Source of the DNA: Ezakiella peruensis
Lineage (GTDB): Bacteria > Bacillota > Clostridia > Tissierellales > Peptoniphilaceae
NCBI RefSeq assembly: GCF_900215725.1
Contig: NZ_LT962469.1
Location: 937,872 to 1,001,871, forward strand
Direction of reading: 5' to 3'
Length of the DNA stretch: 64,000 nt
The position numbers and the translations under genes are program-made. The notes under the pieces are model-generated. The model did not search any database and was not told where the DNA came from. It saw nothing but the letters and a program-made list of their open reading frames with translations. Below are positions 28,253-38,342 of the stretch, one piece after another; positions within the stretch are counted from its first letter, which is position 1; each line of letters begins with the position of its first letter.

Positions 28253-29794
28253 CTATTCTTCTATTGTTACTTTGTTTAGCTTGTAGAAACCAAATGGATT
28301 CATTTCAAATCCCTTAACCTTTGCTGATGTAGCAACTGTTAATTCTGACCAGTATTGAGGAATCCAAACTTGTGTATCAAGAATTCTTTGTTGAGCTTCC
28401 TTATATAGTTCTCCACGTTTTGCATCGTCTTGTTCTTCTCTAGCGTCTTCTAGAAGTTTGTCTAGTTCTGGGTCGTCTAGGAAGCAGTAGTTTCCACCTT
28501 CACCCTTTGCAGATGAGTGGAAGCATGGGAATAAGAATGTATCTGGGTCTGGTGTATCAGAAATCCAAGCGATTTCAAACATATCTTGTTGACTGTTCTT
28601 TAACAAGTCATTATATGCTGACCATTCCATAACTTGAATTGTTACATCGATGCCGATTTCAGCAAGTTGTTCTTTTATAATAGTAGCCATATCAACTCTT
28701 TGTTTTCTTTCATTTGTTGATAGAGTTGTAGCAAATCCGTTTTCATATCCAGCTTCTTTTAATAAAGCCTTAGCTTTTTCAATATCACGTTTCTTAGGTT
28801 GTGTTGAGTCACCGATTGAGTATTTTAGTGTTGGTGGCATTGAGTTGGATGCTGTGCGTCCTAGACCTAACCATACCTTTGGAATAATTTCTTCCATGTC
28901 AATACCGTAAGCAATAGCTTCTCTTACCTTTGGATTGTCAAATGGAGCCTTGGATGTGTTAAATCCTAAATATGTTGTACCATAGTCGTCTGATTTGAAC
29001 ATTTGAAGTTTGTCGTCTTTTTCAACTTGTTCAACGTCTAGAGGTTGAATTTCGTAAGCGATTTGTGCTCCACCAGTTTGCAATTCAACGAATCTGTTTG
29101 TTGGTTCAGGAACGATCTTCATTTCAAGTTTAGCAACGCCAGCTTTTTCTCCGTGATAATCTTCAAAACGTGAGAATTTTAAAACTGTAGCTTTTTGCCA
29201 TTCATCAAGTTTAAATGGACCTGTACCTACAACTTTGTCGCCTGTTTGACCATAGTCTTTGCCAGCTTATTCAACAGCTTTTTTGCAAAGAATTGATCCG
29301 CCTGGGTGCATAAAGGCCATCAAAACGCCCTTGAACGGGTGTTTTAATTGCATTTTTACTGTGTAATCATCAACGGCTTCAATGGAATCTTTGTCGATTG
29401 TGTTGAATAAGTGAAGAACGTTTGGAGCTTCACATGCTCTCTTGATTGAGAATACAACGTCTTCAGCCTTCATTTCTTCTCCATTGTGGAATTTAACTCC
29501 CTTTTTCAGATGGAATACATATTCTGTATCTGAAGGTTGATCATAGCTTTCACATAGTAAAGGTTTGATTGAGCCGTCTCCTGTAAGTTCAAATAAACCT
29601 TCGTATACTTGTACTAATGCCTTTGATGAAGCATTGTCGTTTGATCCCATAGGATCCATTGTTACAGCGTCTGAGTCGTTAACTACTACAAGTGTAGCGT
29701 CTTTTCCGCCCTTTGATGAGCTGTTTCCTCCACAGCCGGTTAATAGTGTCATAACCATAGCTATAGAAATGATGATTGTCAAAAATCTTTTCAT
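28253..29794 (-). pseudogene. oppA: Oligopeptide-binding lipoprotein oppA with in-frame TAA
   Basis: The ATG at 29794 follows GGAGGA. The first part is a signal peptide with lipobox LLTGC and the start of the SBP_bac_5 fold (175 residues), ending at TAA 29269-29267. The same frame continues for 337 codons to 28253 with normal SBP sequence (AGKDYGQTGDKVVGTG, KVWLGLGRTAS, end VTIEE), so it is a single nonsense change (e.g. GAA, AAA or CAA to TAA), not a frameshift. The full protein would be about 513 residues. Whether this is real, suppressed or a sequencing error is open. Confidence 0.85.
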
Positions 29795-29862
29795 ATTATC
29801 CTCCTTGTTTTGTGACAATTTATATTTACGTGATAACCACGGAAATACCAGAAAATTTGTAC

Positions 29863-29894
29863 AAAAAAACTACAAGAAATCCCTATCCTTGTAG
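29863..29894 (-). terminator. Terminator overlapping the leader ORF end
   Basis: Seven-bp stem CTACAAG/CTTGTAG (29870-29876 with 29888-29894), then seven T. The leader peptide's stop codon lies within the stem-loop. It lies about 70 nt before the oppA start. Confidence 0.75.
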
Positions 29895-29996
29895 TTTGCT
29901 TAATGACTGCATAAAAATATAATAGTACATACTCTCGAACGAATAATTACTACTATGATAAGTTATATTATAATTTTTTTCAAAATATGTAGCCAT
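29883..29996 (-). CDS. Tyr-rich leader peptide upstream of oppA
   Basis: 37 residues (ATG 29996; GGAAGG 8 nt upstream) with seven Tyr including three in a row (Tyr24-26) and a total of nine aromatic residues. The promoter at 30034-30061 lies upstream and the terminator hairpin at its end. The layout (promoter, short ORF with a run of one amino acid's codons, terminator, structural gene) is that of ribosome-mediated attenuation. It could instead be a small functional protein. The Tyr codons lie about 35 nt upstream of the terminator. Function is inference. Confidence 0.55.
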   Translation of the reverse strand: MATYFEKNYNITYHSSNYSFESMYYYIFMQSLSKLQG

Positions 29997-30033
29997 AATA
30001 TTTCCTTCCAACAATTTTTTTGTACTTGAGTAT

Positions 30034-30061
30034 ATTATACCACATTTAATAATTTTGTAAA
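30034..30061 (-). promoter_or_regulatory. Promoter of the opp leader
   Basis: TTTACA at 30056-30061, 16-bp spacer, TATAAT at 30034-30039. Confidence 0.65.
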
Positions 30062-30195
30062 CATTTAAACACAACTTTGTTTTAAAATTTCTATTTATTT
30101 TTTGCATTAAAAGTATTCAACATTTTTATAAGAATTGACCAGCAACTTAAAATGGCTTCTTTTAAATATATGTAAGATATAATTATAAAATAAAA

Positions 30196-30215
30196 ACCTG
30201 GAGTTTCCTCCAGGT
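30196..30215 (-). terminator. Terminator after rsmG
   Basis: Eight-bp stem ACCTGGAG/CTCCAGGT with a four-nt GAAA loop, followed by T-rich sequence on the minus strand. Confidence 0.8.
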
Positions 30216-30220
30216 AAAAT

Positions 30221-30883
30221 TTATAGTGGTTTGGTCTTTGCCTTATTTTGTTCACGGGGATATTTTTTGGGTGTTGGCTTAATTTTTTTAATAACTAAAA
30301 TATTTCTTTCCCCATAGTCGTAATCAAATTTTACATTCTCAACTATTTCTCCACCAAGAATTTTTATTGCTTTTTTGGCTTCTTCTATCTCTTCACCTAT
30401 AGCCGGCCCCTTCATGGCGAAGAAATATCCACCGACTTTAACAAATGGCAAGCAGTATTCTACAAGTGTGTTTAATCTAGCAACCGCCCTTGAAATCGCC
30501 CCATCATAGGCCTCGCGTTCAGGAGTTTTGGCCAAATCTTCTGCCCTGGCATGAATGGTCTTTACATTTTTTAATCCAAGGTCTTCTACAACTTCGTCTA
30601 AAAAATTAATTCTCTTTTTTAAACTATCCATAAGGGTAATTTTTAAATCTTCGTCTTGAAGTTTTATAATCACGCCTGGTATACCTGCGCCAGTGCCAAT
30701 GTCAATCAAACTTTTGATCTCGTATTTTTCCAGCAAAGGCATTATGGTTGCAGAATCTATGACATGCTTATCCCACATCTCATCGTAATCATCAACTGCC
30801 GTTAGATTCATCACCTTATTTTTTTCTTGGATTAACTTTAAATATCTATCAACTTTTTCCTTATTAACTATTTCTGTTTTCAT
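30221..30883 (-). CDS. rsmG: 16S rRNA (guanine-N7) methyltransferase
   Basis: 220 residues from the ATG at 30883 (AAGGCGG just upstream). SAM-binding motif DIGTGAGIPG near residue 65. Methylates G527 of 16S rRNA in the family. The start overlaps the mnmG end by 20 nt and the gene ends at a terminator. The C-terminus is a Lys-rich basic tail (residues about 205-220). Confidence 0.95.
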   Translation of the reverse strand: MKTEIVNKEKVDRYLKLIQEKNKVMNLTAVDDYDEMWDKHVIDSATIMPLLEKYEIKSLIDIGTGAGIPGVIIKLQDEDLKITLMDSLKKRINFLDEVVEDLGLKNVKTIHARAEDLAKTPEREAYDGAISRAVARLNTLVEYCLPFVKVGGYFFAMKGPAIGEEIEEAKKAIKILGGEIVENVKFDYDYGERNILVIKKIKPTPKKYPREQNKAKTKPL

Positions 30884-32744
30884 GTTTCCGCCTTTCCAGT
30901 TCAAGATGAATCATGAGCACATTCATATCAGATGGGCTGACCCCGCTAATCCTACTTGCTTGAGACAAGGTCTCCGGCCTAATTTGTGTGAGCTTGTCAG
31001 CCGCCTCATGTTTAAGGCCCTTTATCTCATGATAATTAATATCCTCTGGCAATTTACGATCTTCAAATTTGTGCATGCGAGCAATTCTATCGTTGTTTTT
31101 CTTTATATAGCCCTCATATTTAATTTCTGTTTCAATGAGGAGTTTTGTTTCCTTGTCTAAATTAATATTTATAGGAAACATTTCAAGGGCTTGGTCAATT
31201 CGAATTTCTGGCCGCCTAATTAGCTCTTTTAAGGAAATAGCCGTCTTAATCGGCGTTGTATACTTTGACAAAAGCTCATTTGTCTCTTCAGTTGGGGTGA
31301 TTTTTTTATCTTCCAACAATTTAATCGCGTCTTCCAAAACTTTTTTTCTTTCAAGCATTTTCTTTAGACGCTCATCACTTGCCAGGCCAATATCATAGCC
31401 TTTTTGTGTGAGCCTTAAATCGGCATTGTCTTGGCGAAGGGTTAGGCGATATTCAGCACGCGCCGTCATCATCCTGTAAGGTTCATAGGTGATCTTTGTT
31501 ACAAGGTCATCGATTAAAACCCCAATGTAACCTTCATCGCGTTTAATTGTAAACTCATCTTGGCCCTTGATTTTTCTCGCCGCATTTATTCCAGCGACAA
31601 GGCCTTGGGCTGCGGCTTCTTCATAACCAGAAGACCCATTTATTTGGCCCGCAAAGAAAAGATTGCTTATGTCCTTACTTTCAAGCGTAGACTTAAGAGA
31701 TGTAGCAAAAATTGCATCATATTCAATGGCATAGCCCGGACGCATAATACGAACGTCATCCATGCCTTCAATCATCTTGTACATATTTTCTTGAATGTAT
31801 TCGGGCATGGAAGTCGAAACGCCCTGAACATAAATTTCATCAGTCGACTCAGCTTCAGGTTCCAAAAATACTTGATGGTCGTCCCTATCTGGAAAACGCT
31901 TGATCTTGTCCTCAATACTTGGACAATAGCGTGGGCCTGTCCCTTCTATGGCCCCAGAATAAAGGGCCGATTCTTCCATGTGGTCTCTAATATAATCATG
32001 CATCTTCTTGGTCGTTCTGGTTAAATAACAATTTACCTGTGGGCGATCAATGTCTTCTCTTGTATTTAAAAATGAGAAAGGTGTTATCTCTTCATCGCCA
32101 GGTTGGACTTCCATATTTTCAAAATTTATAGTCTTCCTGTCAACCCTTGCCGGCGTCCCAGTCTTTAATCTCCTAAGGACAATGCCATGTTTTCTTAGAT
32201 TGTCTCCAAGCAAAACCGATGGAAACCTACCATCCGGTCCAGATTCATAAATATTTTTACCAATAAAGACCCTGCCCTTTAGGTAAGTTCCTGTTGCTAA
32301 GATAACAGCCTGTGCACAAATTTCTCTACCGTCGCGAAGGACAATGCCCTTTACCTCATTATCTTCTACAATAATATCGACGGCCTCCATTTGACGAAGG
32401 ATTAAATTTTCTGTGTTCTCCAATTTTTGCTTCATGTGCTTGTGGTATTCAAGTTTATCAGCTTGGACTCTAAGCGAGTGAACAGCTGGACCCTTGGATG
32501 TGTTTAGCATCCTTGATTGGATGAAGGACTTATCAATATTAAGTCCCATGTAGCCACCAAGGGCGTCAACTTCTCTAACCAAGTGGCCCTTGCCTGTTCC
32601 ACCGATATTTGGATTACAGGAAAGAGCTGCAATTCCGTCCAAGTTCATGGTAATTATTAAAGTTTTTATTCCCATATTTGCAGCAGCAATAGCGGCCTCG
32701 CATCCAGCGTGACCAGCCCCTACTACTATTAAATCATAATCCAT
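30864..32744 (-). CDS. mnmG: tRNA uridine-5-carboxymethylaminomethyl modification enzyme MnmG (GidA)
   Basis: 626 residues. FAD-binding GAGHAGCEAA at the N-terminus, GGTGKGHLVREVDALGG with the conserved Lys, and the C-terminal helical domain. It works with MnmE to modify the wobble uridine of several tRNAs. It starts 4 nt after mnmE, and overlaps rsmG. Confidence 0.97.
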   Translation of the reverse strand: MDYDLIVVGAGHAGCEAAIAAANMGIKTLIITMNLDGIAALSCNPNIGGTGKGHLVREVDALGGYMGLNIDKSFIQSRMLNTSKGPAVHSLRVQADKLEYHKHMKQKLENTENLILRQMEAVDIIVEDNEVKGIVLRDGREICAQAVILATGTYLKGRVFIGKNIYESGPDGRFPSVLLGDNLRKHGIVLRRLKTGTPARVDRKTINFENMEVQPGDEEITPFSFLNTREDIDRPQVNCYLTRTTKKMHDYIRDHMEESALYSGAIEGTGPRYCPSIEDKIKRFPDRDDHQVFLEPEAESTDEIYVQGVSTSMPEYIQENMYKMIEGMDDVRIMRPGYAIEYDAIFATSLKSTLESKDISNLFFAGQINGSSGYEEAAAQGLVAGINAARKIKGQDEFTIKRDEGYIGVLIDDLVTKITYEPYRMMTARAEYRLTLRQDNADLRLTQKGYDIGLASDERLKKMLERKKVLEDAIKLLEDKKITPTEETNELLSKYTTPIKTAISLKELIRRPEIRIDQALEMFPININLDKETKLLIETEIKYEGYIKKNNDRIARMHKFEDRKLPEDINYHEIKGLKHEAADKLTQIRPETLSQASRISGVSPSDMNVLMIHLELERRKHENRNS

Positions 32745-32748
32745 AATA

Positions 32749-34077
32749 TCACTTCCCTACGCAGAAGTCATGAAAGACTCTGTCAATCAAATCTTCATCA
32801 TAATTTTTTCCTAAAATCGAATAGAGGTCATCCAAAGCCATCCTGAGACTTACTTCGACTATTTCAAAAGGCATAAAGTCCATATCGTTTTTGGCTTGTA
32901 TTAACTCATCCTTTGCTGCCTCCAGGGCCTGCCTGTGGCGAAGGTTAAATATAGATGTAAAGGACGCATCTACATCAATGGTAAATATTTTTTTAATTAG
33001 TGACATGATCTCGCGAATTCCTTGATCCTCTTTAATAGAACCAATAACCAGATTATCACTGTATTTTTTTATCTCTTCAAGGTCAGCGCTTGTGCCCTTG
33101 TCAGCCTTGTTTATAAAAATAATTTTATTTTTATCTTCTACAGAATTTAAAATTTCCCTGTCTTCATCGGAAATTTTATCTGACCCATCGATAACCACGA
33201 TTACAATATCCGCTTCCCTTGCAGATTTTTTGCTGAGTTCAATGCCAATCGATTCAACAACCTCGCTTGTGTGCCTAATGCCTGCAGTATCTATCAAGTG
33301 CAGATAAAGTCCCTCGTAATTTATAAATTCTTCAATAGTATCACGGGTCGTCCCAGGTATTTCAGTAACAATAGCCCTGTCCTTATTTGTAATTGCATTT
33401 AACAAGGAGCTCTTGCCTACATTTGGCCTGCCGATAATAGCAGTCTTGATGCCTTCTCTAATAAAGCTTGACCTGTTTTGGTCGTCCAAAAGATTTTCAA
33501 TAGCCAAATAAATTTCATCAACTCTTGCCTTCATATCATCGACATTGCCAAGTTCAGGATAATCAATCTTGGCCTCGCACTCAGCAATCAAAGACAAAAG
33601 TTCATTCGCCAAAGAATCTATTTTTTCTGACAGGCTGCCTCCAAGGACATTAGTATATAAAACTTGCTCTTCCTTGTTTTGGGCATCGATGATTCCTGAC
33701 ACAGCTTCTGCTTCCAAGAGGTCAATCCTGCCATTTAAAAAGGCAAGTTTAGTAAACTCTCCAGCGTCAGCTTGGACAGCTCCCTCTTTTAAAAGGATTT
33801 CATAGATATAAAGAGTCGAAACATAACCACCATGGCAATATATTTCAACCATATCCTCAGTCGTGTATGAATAAGGCCCTTTAAAATAGCAAGCCATAAC
33901 CTCGTCTATTATTTTATCATCATAGGCAATGTGGCCATAGTGCATAAATCTTGGCTTAATTTCTTTTTTTGTTTTAAATATTTTCTTTAATATGTCAAGG
34001 CTCATAGGTCCTGACATCCTCACGATGCCAATGCCTCCACGACCAGGTGGAGTGGCGATAGCTGCAATAGTTCTCAT
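32749..34077 (-). CDS. mnmE: tRNA modification GTPase MnmE (TrmE)
   Basis: 442 residues from ATG 34077, giving MRTIAAIATPPGRGGIGI, the family N-terminus. G domain: GRPNVGKSS, DTAG, NKAD; the C-terminus ends in FCVGK, the conserved Cys. The 30 nt before the ATG contain the jag terminator hairpin and its T-run but no clear ribosome site, so translation start is unusual. Works with MnmG, encoded next. Confidence 0.95.
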   Translation of the reverse strand: MRTIAAIATPPGRGGIGIVRMSGPMSLDILKKIFKTKKEIKPRFMHYGHIAYDDKIIDEVMACYFKGPYSYTTEDMVEIYCHGGYVSTLYIYEILLKEGAVQADAGEFTKLAFLNGRIDLLEAEAVSGIIDAQNKEEQVLYTNVLGGSLSEKIDSLANELLSLIAECEAKIDYPELGNVDDMKARVDEIYLAIENLLDDQNRSSFIREGIKTAIIGRPNVGKSSLLNAITNKDRAIVTEIPGTTRDTIEEFINYEGLYLHLIDTAGIRHTSEVVESIGIELSKKSAREADIVIVVIDGSDKISDEDREILNSVEDKNKIIFINKADKGTSADLEEIKKYSDNLVIGSIKEDQGIREIMSLIKKIFTIDVDASFTSIFNLRHRQALEAAKDELIQAKNDMDFMPFEIVEVSLRMALDDLYSILGKNYDEDLIDRVFHDFCVGK

Positions 34078-34081
34078 AACT

Positions 34082-34104
34082 AAAAAACCCGCTTTATTGC
34101 GGGT
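34082..34104 (-). terminator. Terminator-like hairpin at the jag-mnmE boundary
   Basis: Six-bp stem ACCCGC/GCGGGT (34099-34104 with 34087-34092), six-nt loop holding the jag TAA, then six T. It lies 5-27 nt upstream of the mnmE ATG. Confidence 0.65.
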
Positions 34105-35050
34105 CTCTTGTAATAACAATGGAGCGTCTCGGTTCTTCACCTTCAGAATGAGTAGAGACCCCTTCCATATCATTTAATGCCTTGTGGACAATTCTTCTAT
34201 CGTAAGCGTTCATAGGTCTTAATCTGTATTCGCCATCTCTGATAGCGCGCTCACCAGCATCTCTTGCAAAGGCCTTGAGCTTTTCTTTTTGATCGTAGAT
34301 ATAGTCTCCGCAATCAACTTCAAGCATGAGTCTTTCATCATAGCGACCTCTGACAAATTGACCTACCATATATCCAAGGGCATCAATAGTTGCACCTTTT
34401 TTGCCGATGATTCTAGAATTTTGTTCGTAGTCATCAAGCATGATATCAAGGACAAGGTTTTCACCTTTTTCTCTTTCATCAATAATTTCTACATGGCCTT
34501 TAAAACCCATTAGATTAATTGTTTTTTCAAGATATTTTCTAGCAGCCTCAGCCATGTCTTCTTCAGTTTTATAGTGGTCAACACCTTCGAGTAAGAATGA
34601 CTTCATAGGTCTAGCTATCTTTTCGTCAACAAAATCCTCTGTGCTTTCCTTCATGTCTTCGAATTTATCTTTTACATCTTCTTTTACATCATTAAATTTA
34701 TCGCTTGCATCATTAGCGAGTTCGGATACCTTATCTGATGCTTTCTCAGCCATCTCAGAAACGTCTTCTTTTATATCATCATAAGCGTTTTTAGCATCAG
34801 CTGTAACTTCATCAATCTTTTTTTCAAAATCTGATTTATTTTCTTCAATTTCATTTAATACTTGAGCCGTTTGACCTGTGCCCTTGCGTACAACAGTAAC
34901 CTTGGCTTCTTTGGCACCTAAGCCAAGAAAACCCTTGGAAGGCTCTTCTTCTATAATAACATCTACTTCATCTCTTGTAGCATCAAGCATTTTTAATGCG
35001 GATTCAATAGCTTCTTCAACAGTTTTCATTTCAAGTGTAACTCTATCCAT
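34094..35050 (-). CDS. khpB: KhpB/Jag RNA-binding protein with long coiled linker
   Basis: 318 residues: Jag-N domain (1-55), KH-like domain (about 180-245) and R3H domain (about 250-310). Between about 85 and 175 lies an unusually long, charged, helical linker with repeated KASDKVSEL/DASDKFNDV-type heptads, predicted amphipathic or coiled coil. Jag family proteins bind RNA and are linked to cell elongation in other Firmicutes. The stop codon is inside the terminator loop. It starts 1-2 nt after yidC. Confidence 0.9.
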   Translation of the reverse strand: MDRVTLEMKTVEEAIESALKMLDATRDEVDVIIEEEPSKGFLGLGAKEAKVTVVRKGTGQTAQVLNEIEENKSDFEKKIDEVTADAKNAYDDIKEDVSEMAEKASDKVSELANDASDKFNDVKEDVKDKFEDMKESTEDFVDEKIARPMKSFLLEGVDHYKTEEDMAEAARKYLEKTINLMGFKGHVEIIDEREKGENLVLDIMLDDYEQNSRIIGKKGATIDALGYMVGQFVRGRYDERLMLEVDCGDYIYDQKEKLKAFARDAGERAIRDGEYRLRPMNAYDRRIVHKALNDMEGVSTHSEGEEPRRSIVITRDPQ

Positions 35051-35051
35051 C

Positions 35052-35753
35052 TTATTCTCCTTTTTTAAACAACAAATCTCTATTAGAAATTAAAGATTGA
35101 ACAGCTGTAAACATTGTGCTTACAGTCCAATATAGGGCTAGACCACCAGGGTATTTAAGAGCAAACCAGAAAATCATAATAGGCATTATATAATTCATAG
35201 TTGACATACTTTGTTGCTCTTGTGATTGAGCCCCTACCTTAGGTGTAGTTAATGTTTGTAAGTAGGTCATAACAGCAGTAATAAGCGGTAAACCATACCA
35301 ATATGGGTCGGCTTGGGTCAAATCTTTAATCCAGAAAAATGTCTTTAGCATATTGTCATACATGCCAGATTCGTGGAAAACATAAAGACTTGGATCTCTC
35401 ATTACACTGAAAAATGCAAGTATTATTGGAAATTGGATTAGAAGTGGCAGACATCCGCCTGTCATACTAGCTCCATTTTCTCTATATAGCTGCTGGATTT
35501 TCATATTTGCTGCCTGCGGGTCGTGTTTATATTTAATTTGAATTTCCTTTACTTGGGGTTGGAGCTCTTGAGTCTTTTTCATTTGCTTGGAACTCCTGAG
35601 TTGTAAAGGTAGCAAAAGCAATTTAACAATAATAGTTGTAAGTATAATTGTAATTGCAAGGTAGCTAAAGTTTTCGTTTTCCGGGCCAATGGATGCTACG
35701 AAATCATAGACATATCTCATAATCCAGCCCAGAGCGTTCGCTAAAAATTCCAT
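35052..35753 (-). CDS. yidC: Membrane protein insertase YidC (Oxa1 family)
   Basis: 233 residues, about five membrane segments, with the conserved LLLPLQLRSSKQM and positively charged groove. No N-terminal lipobox, and the protein is short, as for Gram-positive YidC2-like forms. It inserts membrane proteins with or without SecYEG. Immediately followed by jag. Confidence 0.95.
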   Translation of the reverse strand: MEFLANALGWIMRYVYDFVASIGPENENFSYLAITIILTTIIVKLLLLPLQLRSSKQMKKTQELQPQVKEIQIKYKHDPQAANMKIQQLYRENGASMTGGCLPLLIQFPIILAFFSVMRDPSLYVFHESGMYDNMLKTFFWIKDLTQADPYWYGLPLITAVMTYLQTLTTPKVGAQSQEQQSMSTMNYIMPIMIFWFALKYPGGLALYWTVSTMFTAVQSLISNRDLLFKKGE

Positions 35754-35778
35754 TTAGTCTTTCCTTTCGATTTTATAT

Positions 35779-35994
35779 TTATGGTAAAGGGTCATAACCC
35801 CCATCGCAATATGGATTGCATCTTAAAATTCGTCTAAAACTAATGTAAGAGGCCTTAAAAAAATTGTATTTCTTAAAAGCCTGGAGGGCATATTCGCTGC
35901 AAGTAGGAGTAAACCTACAATGAGCGCCCCTTAAAATATATTTTGATATTACTTTTTGATAGAATTTAATAAATCCTATTGCAATATACTTCAT
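35779..35994 (-). CDS. yidD: Membrane protein insertion efficiency factor YidD
   Basis: 71 residues with the family's Cys-containing TPTCSEYALQAFKKYN and a CNPYCDGGYDP tail. It assists YidC. The start overlaps rnpA by 4 nt. Confidence 0.95.
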   Translation of the reverse strand: MKYIAIGFIKFYQKVISKYILRGAHCRFTPTCSEYALQAFKKYNFFKASYISFRRILRCNPYCDGGYDPLP

Positions 35995-36317
35995 TTAATA
36001 ATTCCACCGAGCCTTAGAACATGCAAGAGATTTCTAGAAAGCTCACTATACGACAGATCACTGGCACCAATCTTTGGAGTAATTATTATATCGTAATTTT
36101 CCATATTTGGAATCTGTTCTCTCATGATGGCACGAATTCTTCTTTTTAATTTATTTCTAACATTAGCCTTGCCATGCTTGTTTGATACGACAATTCCCAC
36201 GCGTTTAACCCCCCGCCTATAGCGGATTTTAAAAACGCGATTGGCCTTAAAATTTGATCTCTTATAAAGTGAGCTGAAATCCTCTTTTTTCTTCAGACGG
36301 TTTTCTTTTGCTAGCAT
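35991..36317 (-). CDS. rnpA: Ribonuclease P protein component
   Basis: 108 residues, basic; the conserved KRVGIVVSNKHGKANVRNKLKRRIR stretch is split here (RNKLKRRIR motif). It binds RNase P RNA. The ATG shares one nt with the rpmH stop (TAATG). Confidence 0.95.
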   Translation of the reverse strand: MLAKENRLKKKEDFSSLYKRSNFKANRVFKIRYRRGVKRVGIVVSNKHGKANVRNKLKRRIRAIMREQIPNMENYDIIITPKIGASDLSYSELSRNLLHVLRLGGIIK

Positions 36318-36451
36318 TAAGCGCTTAGAACCTTTCTGCCTTTTGCTCTTCTTCTTTTTAAGACTTTGCGTCCGGCAGTTGTGCTCATTCTTTCTCTAAA
36401 ACCGTGAACTTTCTTTCTAGCTTTTCTTTTTGGTTGGTAAGTTCTTTTCAT
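36317..36451 (-). CDS. rpmH: Ribosomal protein bL34
   Basis: 44 residues, very basic: [20 protein letters not shown]-type start and [14 protein letters not shown] end. GGAGGT precedes the ATG at 36451. First gene of rpmH-rnpA-yidD-yidC-jag. In most relatives dnaA is divergently located upstream; here guaB is. Confidence 0.96.
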   Translation of the reverse strand: MKRTYQPKRKARKKVHGFRERMSTTAGRKVLKRRRAKGRKVLSA

Positions 36452-36483
36452 AACCACACCTCCTTTATCTAATTTACCTATCT

Positions 36484-36512
36484 ATTTTATCATAAAGATA
36501 TTTTTTTGTAAA
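36484..36512 (-). promoter_or_regulatory. Promoter of the rpmH cluster
   Basis: TTTACA at 36507-36512, 17-bp spacer, TAAAAT at 36484-36489; the rpmH ATG lies about 33 nt downstream. Confidence 0.65.
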
Positions 36513-36535
36513 GGAAATTCACCCAATAAAAACAA

Positions 36536-36563
36536 AAATTGCAGAGCAAAAACCCTGCAATTT
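36536..36563 (-). terminator. Terminator after guaB
   Basis: Nine-bp stem AAATTGCAG/CTGCAATTT with a ten-nt loop, then TTTGTTTTT on the minus strand. Confidence 0.8.
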
Positions 36564-36572
36564 AAATTTAAA

Positions 36573-38036
<1,464 letters not shown>

Positions 38037-38145
38037 TTAAGTAAATTCATTTTGCAAAATTCTTTCTAGTATTCATTATATAACAAATTTTAAAAAAAAT
38101 CACGCGAAAAACGTATTTTTTAAAAAATATTTTTAGAAATATTGC

Positions 38146-38174
38146 TTGACAACTTATACCACATGTGGTAAAAT
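38146..38174 (+). promoter_or_regulatory. Promoter of metK with a palindrome in its spacer
   Basis: TTGACA at 38146-38151, 17-bp spacer, TAAAAT at 38169-38174. A perfect 14-bp palindrome TACCACATGTGGTA (38157-38170) lies within the spacer and overlaps the -10, a possible operator. Confidence 0.7.
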
Positions 38175-38182
38175 GATATTGT

Positions 38183-38283
38183 TCATCAAGAGAGGCGGAG
38201 GGAATAGGCCCTGTGAAGCCCGGCAACCTAATTTTAAGGTGCCAAGTCCTACAGATTAATCTGAAAGATGATCTTATCTTTAA
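38183..38283 (+). promoter_or_regulatory. SAM-I (S-box) riboswitch aptamer
   Basis: Contains the S-box core: AAGAGAGG, GGCGGAGGGA, GAAGCCCGGCAACC and AAGGTGCCAAGTCC, in order, with a P1 helix TCATC/GATGA. S-box aptamers bind S-adenosylmethionine and turn transcription off. metK is a textbook target. A terminator follows at 38307-38328. Confidence 0.95.
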
Positions 38284-38306
38284 GATGTTTTTGTGGCTCC
38301 TGATGA

Positions 38307-38328
38307 AGGAGTTTTTTTATTTTAAATT
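38307..38328 (+). terminator. Riboswitch expression-platform terminator
   Basis: Stem CTCCT/AGGAG (38307-38311 with 38317-38321), loop five nt, then seven T. The upstream ATCTTA/TAAGAT stretch can form a competing hairpin. Confidence 0.75.
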
Positions 38329-38342
38329 TGAAAGGAGAATAA

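Noticed and set aside
28253-29794. Selenocysteine or pyrrolysine insertion at the oppA stop
   Set aside because: The codon is TAA, which is used by neither system.
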